DNA from: Cruorifilaria tuberocauda
Taxonomy: Eukaryota; Nematoda; Chromadorea; Rhabditida; Onchocercidae
Length of the DNA stretch: 64,000 nt
Direction: 5' to 3'
Assembly (NCBI GenBank): GCA_013365365.1
Contig: JABVXU010000033.1
Location: 186,001-250,000, forward strand
The notes under the pieces are model-generated. The model saw only the letters and a program-made list of their open reading frames with translations. It had not been told where the DNA came from and ran no database searches. The position numbers and the translations under genes are program-made. Shown here one piece after another: positions 38,633 to 49,062 of the stretch. Numbering within the stretch: the first letter of the stretch is position 1; the number at the start of each line of letters is the position of its first letter.

Positions 38633-39241
38633 TCATGTTTCAAAAAATAAATTGAAATTAACTTTTAACAATATATCATTTGATAAAAGACTCACAACTA
38701 CTGATAAATGTGAATTCATTTTTTCTTCAAACTTGTTGAGATGTATTGTTCTATCCAAAGTGTTGCAGCGAATGCCTTCAGGTACTTCAATTTTACATTG
38801 AAGCAACACCGGGTTAGTTGTTTTTAATATCTCTATGGAATTTTCTGACTCCGATCCCTCCAAAAAATAAAGCAAGCAATTACAAAAATGCAGGAATGAA
38901 AACTTGAAATAAAAAGTATTCTGAAAAACCTCTAAGCAACAAAAATGAAACTTCCAAGTATAAGAACTGAGGAAGCGAACTCTCAAAAAATAATATTTTT
39001 GAATGACCTCAAAAAGAATGATACCTTAAAAGATTTCCTCTGGTATATTGAACAATAAAACTTAGAAAGCCACTGCCAAACCGAATGATACCTGAAATGA
39101 AATTACATCCAGCATTATACTATCCAAAATAACGAGTTTACCTAAATTTCATATTTTTCACCACATCATTCTGTATGGGACAACTACCGTATTTGTCAAA
39201 GCATCTATCCTGATTTCGACCTTCAGCATTTGACACAACAT
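38633..39241 (-). CDS. Unidentified small multi-exon gene (weak DUF866/CZIB resemblance)
   Basis: Three segments can be chained: ATG at 39241 or 39229 to 39162 (MLKVEIRIDALTNTVVVPY), 39091-39025 (YHSVWQWLSKFYCSIYQRKS) and 38857-38633 (ESENSIEILKTTNPVLLQ, IEVPEGIRCNTLDRTIHLN). Order and short motifs recall the CXXC zinc-binding DUF866 family (CZIB, C1orf123), which has an N-terminal strand pair, a W-x-L-K-x-C-x-x-C motif and ENSIEIL. Here the CxxC cysteines and the central exon seem to be missing or unrecognised, and a second donor (aaatttag/gtaaac after 39144) would give another reading of the first exon. It could be a divergent homologue, a pseudogene, or something else. It lies upstream of KGD4 on the same strand. 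Confidence 0.35.
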
Positions 39242-40292
39242 GACTTAATTTAATATATAGAGAAAGGGATTTCTTTGACTATTAAACCAATTTATGCAAA
39301 GACTAAATAATTAAACTGTTCCCACAAAAAGAACAATTACTTTTTGCTCTGACTTAAATGTAAAGTATTTGCATGCAAATTTATACGAGACATCCACTGG
39401 AAAAGAAACACCGAAATGAAATAAAATTTTAACCGTTTAGCTACAATAATGCTCATCTCGGAAAACAATTTATAGCAGCAAGTACTGTTCGCCTTTGTAA
39501 TTTATCTCCATCACTTTTACGTATCATTCTGAAGTCATGTACGTTTTAGAATTTTAATGTATGTTACTTTAGCTAAAATTTGAGTAGTCCCTGTACTGTG
39601 AAAGTGAACTGTTCCGTACTTACAATTTGCATCATTACTTCGGTCAACATGTCCAACGTTTATCATATAGGGATAAAATTACTGATATCACTTGATAAAA
39701 ATTAAATTAATCGTAATTAACATTTTAGCTTTGCAGAATTAACATTAATATGAAGTTATCCTTCGAAGAAAAGGCTTTCTCTAAACCATGAGGTCACTAC
39801 CTCGATTAATGTAAAAGTTCACCTCGCCATAGCTCATTCACACCTACCCGCTCTTGGAAACCAGCTCACTGAAGGAACGTGGAGAAAAACTACGCTTTAG
39901 CGGCCCGTGGAAAGTCGTTCATAAAGTGAAGTTGTCGGTTGACTTTATTACGCTTAACATCTAATTGTGCTTGGCCTGATTTAGCATCGTATTCTTTTAT
40001 TCGACTGTGGTATGTTGTTAATTAATTCTCAGTTATGCAAATATACTATAGGAATAATTTGTATCTTCCAGCAGTTTGATTTCTAGATTCGGCATTTACT
40101 GCTTTAAGCAATAAAGAATTTTCCATTTTTGAAATCAAAAATTGAACTAAGAATTGCAGTTCTAGAACTAATTCATGCTTTTCAATAACAGTTTATTTTT
40201 TTGAATTTCCACAAACTATTCATCTACTTATGACGTAGACAATGTTATTGTATTGCAGATAAAATTTTATCTATTGTATAGGCTGGTATGTA
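39242..40292. promoter_or_regulatory. Shared divergent upstream region
   Basis: About 1.05 kb between the starts of the minus-strand cluster (unidentified gene, KGD4, NDUFA9, ccpp-1) and the plus-strand TIMMDC1-like gene. It includes a relatively GC-rich patch at 39.8-39.93 kb (cacctacccgctcttggaaa, acgctttagcggcccgtgg). No exon was found; a bidirectional promoter is inferred from gene orientation only. Confidence 0.4.
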
Positions 40293-42364
40293 ATGCTCGG
40301 TGGCAAGGACAAAAATAGTTTGCTTGAAACAGTCGTATTTCGGCCTTTATACATGCAGAAATGGTTTGGTTGTCCAAAGGCAATATCTGATAGCGGTTCG
40401 TTTTATTTTTATTTTCTTATATCAGAAATTATTCTTTATATGGTTGATTTAATCAGTTCTTAGAAATTCTACATATAACGGTTATTTCAAGTTCTGGAAA
40501 TGATATCTTACTTTAGAAATGAATGATACTCCTCGAACCAACTTATTAAGTGTATAGCAAGTTTGAGGATAAAGCGCGATATCAATTTAAGTGTCTCTGA
40601 AAATATTTACATGTTTGAAATTGTATACAATTACATTCCCATTATTATAGATAATAGAAAAGAAAATGATTTTGCTTTTATTGACGTGACAACAGCTGGA
40701 GGAACTGATAGTGCAGTCATTTCATCCTCTTCACATATCTTCGGAAGATTGAAGGAATTTTGCTCTAATGAAAGTATTCTTTTTTAATTCATGATTAATT
40801 TAATTTGGACAACAGAAGAGATTCTTTCATTTCAGACTGATCGATATGGATTGTTTTCGAAAACATTTTCTACATACTTCTAAAATGGCCTTAGTTATAA
40901 TCAGTTCTATATGTATTTATTAACTGATTTTTCGCTTAATTAAGAGGTTATCTGATGACTTCGGTTTCTGCGATATCTTTGCAGATATGAGTTTTGAGAA
41001 ATGGATAACGTTGAAGAGCATGAAAGTGGCATTTTTTACTCATACTGTGCTTGATGTAATCACAAGGACGATTTTATGGAGGATTAGCCAACAAAATATG
41101 AGTTGTCCGGTAAATTAAGTTTATAGTTGTGCTTTACGGTAGAGTCAAAGAATTTTATTTAATTATTTTTTTCATTCATCCTGATCAGATTTTACTACGC
41201 TGTAACTGTACTTGATGAACCTAATTATTTTTCTAAAAAAATTCAGGGCGTTAATTGATTGGATTGAAAGAGGGTACAGAGAGGAAAGTAGGTTAAATTT
41301 TCAGGACAATGGCGGATTGAAATGTTTAACGAAAGGCATCTTTAGTGGCGCTGTCATGGCTGCCAACATTGGATGCATAATGTATTAAAGTTAAATACTT
41401 TACTTAATTTATTTTAAATGAATTTGAAGCATGTACTAATTTTTTACGTATGAGAAAAATTTTATAACTTTTAGACAAAGGCTTAGTAAATTATAGAAAT
41501 TGTTCGGATAAAGACTTAGTAGATTACAGTTGTATAGGCAAAATTGTGAGGCTTATGCTTATAATTTTGCAGGATTTCCATAACACAGTTTGCAATATGG
41601 CATGAGCATTTTTCGCTCTGGACTGTTCCATGCGCTACGAGTAGGCATTTTGAAATTAATGAAAACGTGTTAACAAATAATACTGTAAATAAATAAATGA
41701 ATAATGTTTTAAAGGTCGTCTAATTCAGTATTGGAGTTTGTCTTTGAGTGGATGTTAAACTGTTGATTCCCACCTCCATAAGGTCGCAAAAAATTCATTT
41801 GACTTATAATTTACACATTTTTTTGCTTTATGAAATAATTATTTTCAGTTTTCAGCTGTTATCTCAACTATATTCAGTTATTCTTTATGTGTGAAGCCGT
41901 GGCAGGCAATGAAAGGTGGACTAGCGCTGGGGCAAGTTACTTTATTACATTTGTCGTCGTTTTTTGAAATGTATTCTGCTCAGATACTTTTCTATGAATC
42001 AATATTTGGAATTAGTAATATATCTCACTTCTTCTATAGTCAGTACTGCACCTCCCCTGGAAGTATATTCAGATGATTGAAGTGATTATACTTGAATGTA
42101 GTGATGTTGTATTAGCTCATAATTAATTTTTTTTTCAGGTTGTTCTCATCGCTAGTAATTTTTGGTGCTTCTCAATTTTATGAATTATCAGTTGATGAAA
42201 CATATCAGTGCCTTAAGAATGACATTGAAATTGGATTGAGAAGAGAAAAAGAAGATGAATTGTACAAATTCATGAAAGAGCATCATATCCGTAGCAAATT
42301 GTTCGGAAAGTGGATGTTAAATAGAAGTCGTATAGACGAAAATATTGATGATGAATTACTTTGA
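40293..42364 (+). CDS. TIMMDC1: TIMMDC1-like mitochondrial complex I assembly factor
   Basis: Tim17-fold inner-membrane protein; TIMMDC1 is needed to build the membrane arm of complex I. Exons in phase: 40293-40395, 40651-40773, 40985-41109, 41305-41381, 41589-41640, 41849-41935, then 42139-42364. The assignment rests on the order of weakly conserved elements: GRLKEFCSNE near the N-terminus (family GW-x-RL-x-E-x-F), glycine/alanine-rich helices KGIFSGAVMAANIG, FRSGLFHALR and KPWQAMKGGLALG, then a short helix, YELSVDET and a charged tail, as in the human protein (GETVQERK and charged helix). Exon 6 ends in phase 0 but the last exon starts after phase 2, so one small exon between 41936 and 42138 is unresolved. 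The N-terminal MLGGKDKNSLLETVVFRPLY is nematode-like. Another small Tim17-family protein is possible. Confidence 0.5.
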
Positions 42365-43558
42365 TAAATACAACTGCTGATGGACGTTATGGGATATTAT
42401 ATAATTTGAATTGATTTTTTCTTTTTAACTTTAGATATTTTTGTTTCTCAAAAGGATAAACGTGAACTGGTTATGCAGAACTTTCAATTAGTTGGATATT
42501 GCTGAGGCATTAATTGCCTCTCATTTTTCAGTAGATGTGTGGAAACTTTTGTCTTAGCTAGTACCGTCATTCGATTCATATTAATTGTGAATTGTGATTG
42601 GCTCATAAATTATGTATTACAGTGTTGTCATTGCTGTTTTATAAAAGTGGATTTTTAATTCGAATATTTATTATTTCGTATATGATTTCTAGGACTGTTT
42701 ATTACTATTATCAACTTGTTGTTGTTAAACTGCATACAAAATTTTTTTTGGCGCCGATTAAATGTGCTGATTAAATTATTTTGTATTCAATTTCGGGCGG
42801 CTTGCGTTAGTACTCTTTTCGATATTTACCATAAGCATCAGTTTTCTGCAAGATAAAAAACATTTACAGTAAATGTTAATATTTGTGACTTTTGAATAGA
42901 TTTGTAATGAGCTTATTAGATTTCCCTGATTTGGATTCGAAGAGGAAGAAAACATTATTGGAAGATATCCTGAACCATTTATTTATTTATGGTGTGTGCA
43001 ATATATGTATGTGGTGTAGGAAAGTAGAATAAGAATTTCATGAAGCAGAGCGCGTTTTTTCAGTGTTTACATATTTGTACATCAAGAGTTGCGCTGTCTT
43101 TGATCAAATATTCTTCGTAAATTTGATAATTATAAACTGAAAGGTGATAGAATGGAACAAATAAGTACATGTGTAGCATAGAAAAGTAAACAGTTAATCA
43201 GCCTTTTAATTTAAACTCTTTGGATAGCTCCGATTTTTTGAATGAACCGATGAAATGAATCAAATTTGGAAGGAAGTTATGGAAGAAGGTGAAGTATGAA
43301 AAATTAGTGATAGAGCCCTCAATTTGATTATTCTAGGAAAATTTATTTCAATTACTTCAAGATGTCTAGTTTCTCTGCATTTTTAATAACCTATTATGAC
43401 AAGATAAAGTAGTAGCAATGTACAACTTCTATTTCTGGTAGTGTCCAGATATGATCTGTAAAAGCTTTAGTCAATTAGATATTTTTTGAATTTGCTGCAG
43501 GTTTTTTGGACTATTAACGGTATCAAATTCTTATTCTCTCAAGAAAGATAAATGTGAA
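42365..43558. other. Intergenic region between TIMMDC1-like and FITM2
   Basis: Two plus-strand genes 1.2 kb apart. The region should contain the 3' end of the first and the promoter or spliced-leader site of the second. No exon, RNA gene or repeat was recognised. Confidence 0.5.
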
Positions 43559-45235
43559 ATGGCGAGTAGAACTCAATATCGTCAATCAATGCAGCATCAT
43601 TCAAATATAGCCGAAGCATATGATGCTTTATGTGGTATATCGATACAATTTGCCCGTAAATATCTCTATTTAAGGACAGATCGAAAAGCTGTCTTCCACT
43701 TATTTGCAGTTTTTCTGTTATCGCTTTTCGCTGCCATCGCACCTCTACCCAATAATTATTATTTTGTAAAGGTTGGTTTTTTTTTCAGATAGAATTTCGT
43801 CACTTAATGTTTTGTTTCCTTTTAATAAAGTCATTTGTTTGATATTAAACAGTTATAGAAGAATAATATATTGAATAGTTATTTTGTTAAACTGGGTTGG
43901 TTTTGGACATGTGTTATTGTATGTCCATTTATTTGGTATATTTCGACTGGTACTGGACAAAGCATTTCAGGTAAATCATTGAGTTGTTTCTTTGTAAATA
44001 GCTAAAAAGATCCAGTTTAGTCATTTTTCGTTATTTCTTTCTTTATTCGTTTTTCTGTTCTTAGAATACGCAAACAAACCATGAAATTATGGAAACTTCC
44101 TATTTCTTATGTTTGAAAGTTTTTAACTCATATTTTTCCAGTGCAAATATCGAAGTGGATATTTCTTGGAATTATTCTTTTAAGTGGTGATTTTCGTAAT
44201 TTTTTCCTCCTTATAATTTTAAAATTCTTACTGGAAGAATTTATGAACTTCAGGAATTATACAGAATTTAAGCCGTATGGTAATCGCTACAACAATATGG
44301 TATTATTGCACTCATGCGTGAGATCTTATATACTTTCTATTCTAGGCTTTTTCTTACTCTGCTTCTTACTTTTCATCTTTAATTTTATGTGTTGAAGCTT
44401 GCATTTATTGCTTCATTTTCCATTAAATTGTATCACTAGTATAAAGGTAAAGTAGACAGTTTCATGGATCAGGTTCTGATTTCATGCTAGTTATACCTCT
44501 TCAGATTTGTGGTATTTGAACAAATGACAGGACATTGTCATGGGTCCAAACTGAGTTCTCGTACATCGTGTGCTATTGATGGTGGTAAATGGGTTCCTGG
44601 CTTTGATATCAGCGGTCATTGCTTTATGCTAATTTACAGCTCTCTTATCATAAGTGAAGAAGTAAGTTATTTGTTTCAACTAAATAGAAATTATTCATAA
44701 GGGTTATTGGAATTTCGAGTTATCACATTGTTCCTAACTTGGATTATTATTGACATTTTTTATTGTCTTTGATTTATACTCGAAGTTTTTAGGCATTAGC
44801 GTTTCGCATCATAACAACAACTCATCGGACTCGAAGAATCCCATCCATTAAAAACGAAAATTTTATTAGAATTTTTTTCGTTTTTATGTGTATCCTTCAT
44901 CTGCTTTGGGTAATTTAGCTTTTTTGTTTTTGAAGAAATTTCTGACTTGATATTAGAATTTTGATCAGTTAAATGATCACTTCGAAGGTAATTCTCAAGA
45001 TGTAATTTATTTTAGTAAAAATCCATTCTAAATTAATTTAATTCAAGTAACAATTCACAAAGACATTTTTTTGTAGGATTTTGAACTGTTGATCTCAGTT
45101 CTTTACTATCATCATATATATCACAAGGTGATGGGCGCACTGATCGCTATTCTTTGTTGGTACTTTACATATCACATTTGGTATAAGAACATTGGAATTC
45201 CACCGTTGCCATTACAGGCTCGTAAAGTGATATAA
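43559..45235 (+). CDS. FITM2: FITM2 (fat storage-inducing transmembrane protein)
   Basis: ER membrane enzyme of the LPP-like superfamily that cleaves fatty acyl-CoA and is required for lipid-droplet budding. Exons: 43559-43771, 43859-43970, a third starting at 44142 with uncertain end, 44505-44661, 44793-44909, 45077-45235; about 230-250 aa. Family motifs: NSYFVKLGWFWT, PFIWYISTGTG, EQMTGHCHG, the catalytic motif GFDISGHCFML and a second histidine region YYHHIYHKVMGA, then a last helix and a short tail. Several hydrophobic helices agree with the six-helix topology. Exon 3 must end in phase 2 to join exon 4, but the visible donors are phase 0 or 1 (gtgagt-like at 44319), so this junction is unresolved. 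The N-terminal cytosolic segment MASRTQYRQSMQHH and the start codon are consistent with the family. Confidence 0.9.
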
Positions 45236-45368
45236 TGCTTACGAATAACTAAGCATGGCTTAGTAATGAATAACTGAAGAAATTTTCTGACGTCAATTAG
45301 TACTTATATGTCTTCTAAAATTAACCTTGGATGTCGCTTTTTAAATGATTTATCTAAAATGTAAATGC

Positions 45369-45590
45369 TCATGAAGTTCCAAGGTTTGTTTCAATCGGTA
45401 AAGGTCTCATAGTCATTCGACTTGGTTCGTATTCATATATGCCCTGCGTTTTATTCTTTAAAACAAATCGCCATGTTCTGTGGGAGTAGGATAGAATAGT
45501 TGGAATGAATAGTACTAAACACTGAATGTTGTAATGACTAAAAGGTCTTGGAACTTCGAGCTGTTTGAAATATGATTGAAAATGAAACAT
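45369..45590 (-). CDS. Putative small protein, 73 aa, unidentified
   Basis: Single open frame ending at TGA, with a short hydrophobic stretch (CLVLFIPTILSYSH) followed by a basic/aromatic tail RTWRFVLKNKTQGIYEYEPS, the layout of a small single-pass mitochondrial or ER protein. A polypyrimidine-AG just before LEVPRPF suggests that the coding part may begin with a spliced exon, and an exon-like stretch (PNFSRFIADISGDM) lies upstream near 45690-45648, but its phase does not fit. It lies between the 3' end of FITM2 and that of pyroglutamyl-peptidase. I do not recognise a family. Confidence 0.35.
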   Translation of the reverse strand: MFHFQSYFKQLEVPRPFSHYNIQCLVLFIPTILSYSHRTWRFVLKNKTQGIYEYEPSRMTMRPLPIETNLGTS

Positions 45591-45745
45591 TTTATTTCAT
45601 ATGAATAATTAGATTTGTACGGTTTATATAAATGATGTAATAGAACTAACATGTCTCCAGAAATATCAGCAATAAAACGAGAAAAGTTTGGACTGAAAAA
45701 AAGAAAAGTAAAAAGTAAGAACTGTTTCTTGCTATAAACCGTTCA

Positions 45746-47305
45746 TCATAAATTATGGCTGCTTTTGCCCGTTCTCACAGAGGGTTTCAGATTTTTTTTA
45801 TGCGCTTTCAGGACCTGCAGTATTGATAGTCGGATGATTTGCTTGATAATTTTTGCGATAAGTTCCAGAGTGCAGCTTTTATTGAAACATGGGATGTGGA
45901 TAAATAAGGAACAATTCCTGTCATATTGAAGTGAGATATAGTAGCAATACGCACATAGATACCTGATAATCACTTAATGTTAGATTGCATAGTCGGTGGA
46001 ATGAATTGATTGAGACGGATTTAAAGGAGGCGTATGCAAATACGACTGTTGTTGTCCAAAATGATTAAATAAAATGTCGTAAGGATAATTCAAATGATTT
46101 TTTTAACTATCTTACAATGTCCATATTTCTTTCTCACAAACAAATTACATTTTTTCTTTATAAACTACAAAAGAAATTTGTAAGGAATTCATGAATAAGC
46201 CAAAATGAAAAGAGAATATTAGCAAATCCTAACCTTCCTGGATTATCAGATAATTCAAATTGTATACTTTCGCAAGCAAATTCCACCTTCAATGCTTCCA
46301 CAAGTTTCACACAATCTAATCCAGTGCAAATAACATTTTCCACCTCACCACAAGAGTAATTAACCATTGGACACTTGTAGTCTTCGGGTGTTTTTGCTGA
46401 AACTTGATAAGCATATATAAATGGAATAGAAATACAATTTTCATATAAGTTTAATCGATTCATCAACTATTTGTAAACACATGAACAGCTTTTTTTCTCT
46501 ATAGATGGAAAGTAATTACACTTGATATCATGTTGGCAATAACCAACACCATAGCTTCTTGTTTCGATTCTAATGGAATGACTCACAGAATGAACACCCA
46601 AATGCACAACAAGCTGCAAAACGATTTGGTATATCACTGATAAGTTACAATTATCCATTTCGTTGTTAATGTAATTTACATTTCCTGAAACAGTGAAATA
46701 TGGAAACTGTATGTATTACGAACATTTTAAAATAAAACATATTTTACATCTACTACAATAAAAGTAAAGTGAGGAAATGCAACCCATACCAGCGCAGCAG
46801 CATTGCCAAACATGTAATTTTTAGGCACCTTAAGGACGGCAATCTTAAATCTGGAAATACGTAAACTTACATCAGGGTGATATTTCTCCCAGATTTCACA
46901 GACTATATTCTGCACATCATCATATGCTACTGGCATCACCTCAGCAATGATCCTGATATTCGGTTGGATATTCTCGATACCTTAAGTTAAACTAGATACT
47001 GTAGACGAGAATGTAATTATATATTCGACTTCATCACAATTGTCCAATTAATTTAGAGGACGCATTCACTCCAGTGGACCTTTCCTTTACTAACGCTTAC
47101 AATATCACTTGATGGAACGATAGAAATAAACAAACAAAACATAGAATGAAAAGTATTATCAATACAATTTATCTGTATAGCCAAACACTGTACCTTCCTT
47201 GGCAATCCGCTGTACGACTTTTTCACTGGGATTATAGTCGAAGAGTCCGAAAGGACCGAATCCCGTAAGGATAATCGTTAATTCTGATTCTGCTAGATTT
47301 GTCAT
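45746..47305 (-). CDS. PGPEP1: Pyroglutamyl-peptidase I (C15 cysteine peptidase)
   Basis: Cytosolic omega-peptidase that removes N-terminal pyroglutamate from peptides. Five exons in phase: 47305-47194, 46980-46871, 46613-46520, 46396-46234, 45962-45746; 231 aa compared with 209 in human. Family motifs in order: ILTGFGPFG followed by NPSEKVVQ, AEVMPVAYDDVQ, VVHLGVHSVSHSIRIE (the catalytic Glu), DNPGRYLCAYCYY (the catalytic Cys, split across the exon 4/5 border) and LFIHIPCF (the catalytic His). The C-terminal extension LKAHKKNLKPSVRTGKS after the usual last helix is basic and nematode-specific in appearance; a gt after ILQ (45795) leaves open a shorter spliced alternative. All three triad residues are present, so the enzyme should be active. 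Confidence 0.9.
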
Positions 47306-47439
47306 ATCATCGAAATCTACAACAATGCATGTTCCGTAGTATTATCACATCAATTTTTAAGATAAATCTTTAGTTATTTTAAACTCATTTCACTTCAAAC
47401 TTTCAAAAATGAAATAAAAGACTCTTCATCTCCTCTCAC

Positions 47440-47500
47440 TAATGTTACAAACACTAATCACTAATCACTAATCAACATAATGACTAATCACTACCTGAAA
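47440..47500. repeat. Short tandem of cactaat(c) units
   Basis: Several copies of a 7-9 base unit (cactaatcactaatcac) occur in a row in the promoter region between pyroglutamyl-peptidase (-) and the KIAA1143 homologue (+). Confidence 0.6.
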
Positions 47501-47791
47501 TGACGTAATTAACGATTCCTGGGAATACACGTGACTGTTCACTGCACTCTGAATTGTGCGAACTATTCAATCATTTTCAAAATTCTGTTCGTACGGAGCA
47601 CTATGGTATCGTTGCTGTTTTGTTAATAGCTGTGAATATTACTTGCAAATTGATGAGACTGTTTGAAGTAAATATTCAAGGGACTGTTAATTATAGTTTT
47701 CCATGCTGAAGAATAGTTTAATGAAATTTTTGTCGTTTGATTATTCATCTTATGATATTTATTATTAAGCTGAATTGTTATAGTGTGAAAG

Positions 47792-49062
47792 ATGTCAAGC
47801 AGAAATTTGACATACAAGGAGAAAATGTCAGTAACAGCTGTTTTGCAAGAAGATCCACCTTTTATACAAAAAATTAAAGAAAGATTGGGCTACAAGCCAC
47901 CGCCAACAATCGAAAATAAAGTTATTTTTTCATTAACTTCGATTTTCCATAGTTAAATCCATATTTTATCAGTTGAAAACGTTTTTCTCTTTATTTTTTG
48001 CTCAGTGCAACTGAAACTTTCGTAAGAATTTTAAAGATAATGAGATAAAACATTTACGCAACAAATAATTAAACATACTATCATAATAACAAGCAAGCAG
48101 TAAATCGATTTTTGCATTTACGAGCTCTTGAAACTTGTTTTCCACATCGTATTAATCAAGTTTATTTGCCATTAAATTCTAAATGATGGTCTTAGTTGGC
48201 AGGTCGAAATACAAAATCTTGCATAGAAGTTGCAAATCAAAATTTGTTTGTGCTTAGTCGTTGTAATTTTTAACTAAACAGGCAGATTAAGTGTTGTAAA
48301 AGTGATTATCATCGTACGATTAATGAGTCTTTATGTCATTTAATTTGTTCAATAAATTTTTATTAATAATATTAATGCTGGAAATCCCAACGTAAAAACT
48401 ATGTTTGAGAAGCTTACTATATTTTTATAGTTTTCAACCACCGCGGGTGAAGGATATGTTGAAAATGATCTCGAAGAGGATGACTTGTCACGAGTGAATC
48501 AAGAAGACAGACCTCAAGTAAGATTTGTTTTTCTGGTGCATTTGTAAGCGGATTTTCCTGGATGAAATTGATCTATTTAGATCGTTATTTTGGATGCTAA
48601 GAAAGATCTAAGTGAAAAGGAATTGGAAGCTGAGTTGGAGAAAAAACGTGCTGAAGAAGATCGTGAGTTGTTTTAGTAGATTTTTCTGTCATTTTCCATG
48701 TTGTGAACCGGTTTTGAATTCAACTGATAAATTTCTTGAAATATAGGAAAAGGGGGTTATTTTCACATTATACTACTATGTAGTACATTATAATTTGAAA
48801 TTCATTTAGGATAAAAAGGAAAAAATTCATGCCTGATTACTGCGAATACTTTGGTGCTTTATTTTACATTTTAGACTCACATGTTTTTATAGGGCGAAAA
48901 ATTGAAGAAGGGAAGATAATTTTCAAAAAGCCAATAAAACGGAAAGATCAGCACAGTGAGGAAGAAACAGCTGAAAAACGAAGATACAAAGAAGAAGTGA
49001 AGGAAGTAGTCACATCAAATTCAAGATTACTATCATTTAATGATGAAGAAGATAATAGCTGA
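47792..49062 (+). CDS. KIAA1143: KIAA1143 homologue (DUF4604 protein)
   Basis: Small, highly charged conserved eukaryotic protein of unknown function. Four exons in phase: 47792-47920, 48431-48517, 48581-48662, 48893-49062; 155 aa compared with 154 in human. Landmarks: DPPFIQKIKERLGYKPPPTI (family: F-x-x-RFKERxGYxxxPTVExK), the acidic linker after it, QIVILDAKKDLSEKELEAEL, EEGKIIFKKPIKR and the C-terminal SRLLSFNDEEDN, which closely follows the human SLLSFDNEDEN. No membrane segment or catalytic motif. The start is the first ATG after an in-frame-stop-rich leader. Divergent with the pyroglutamyl-peptidase gene; the starts are under 500 bases apart. Confidence 0.92.

Noticed and set aside
41245..41304. 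ALIDWIERGYREESRLNFQ read as coding sequence of the TIMMDC1-like gene
   Set aside because: It is open but does not fit the phase of exon 3; a TTTTCAG at 41298-41304 starts the exon in phase 0, so this stretch is intronic.
43539..43742. Minus-strand open frame of 67 codons
   Set aside because: It is antisense to FITM2 exon 1, which joins in phase to the next exons and carries the family sequence.
47455..47490. Tandem cactaat units as a CRISPR-like or regulatory array
   Set aside because: The units are contiguous and only 7-9 bases long, which fits ordinary replication slippage in AT-rich DNA.
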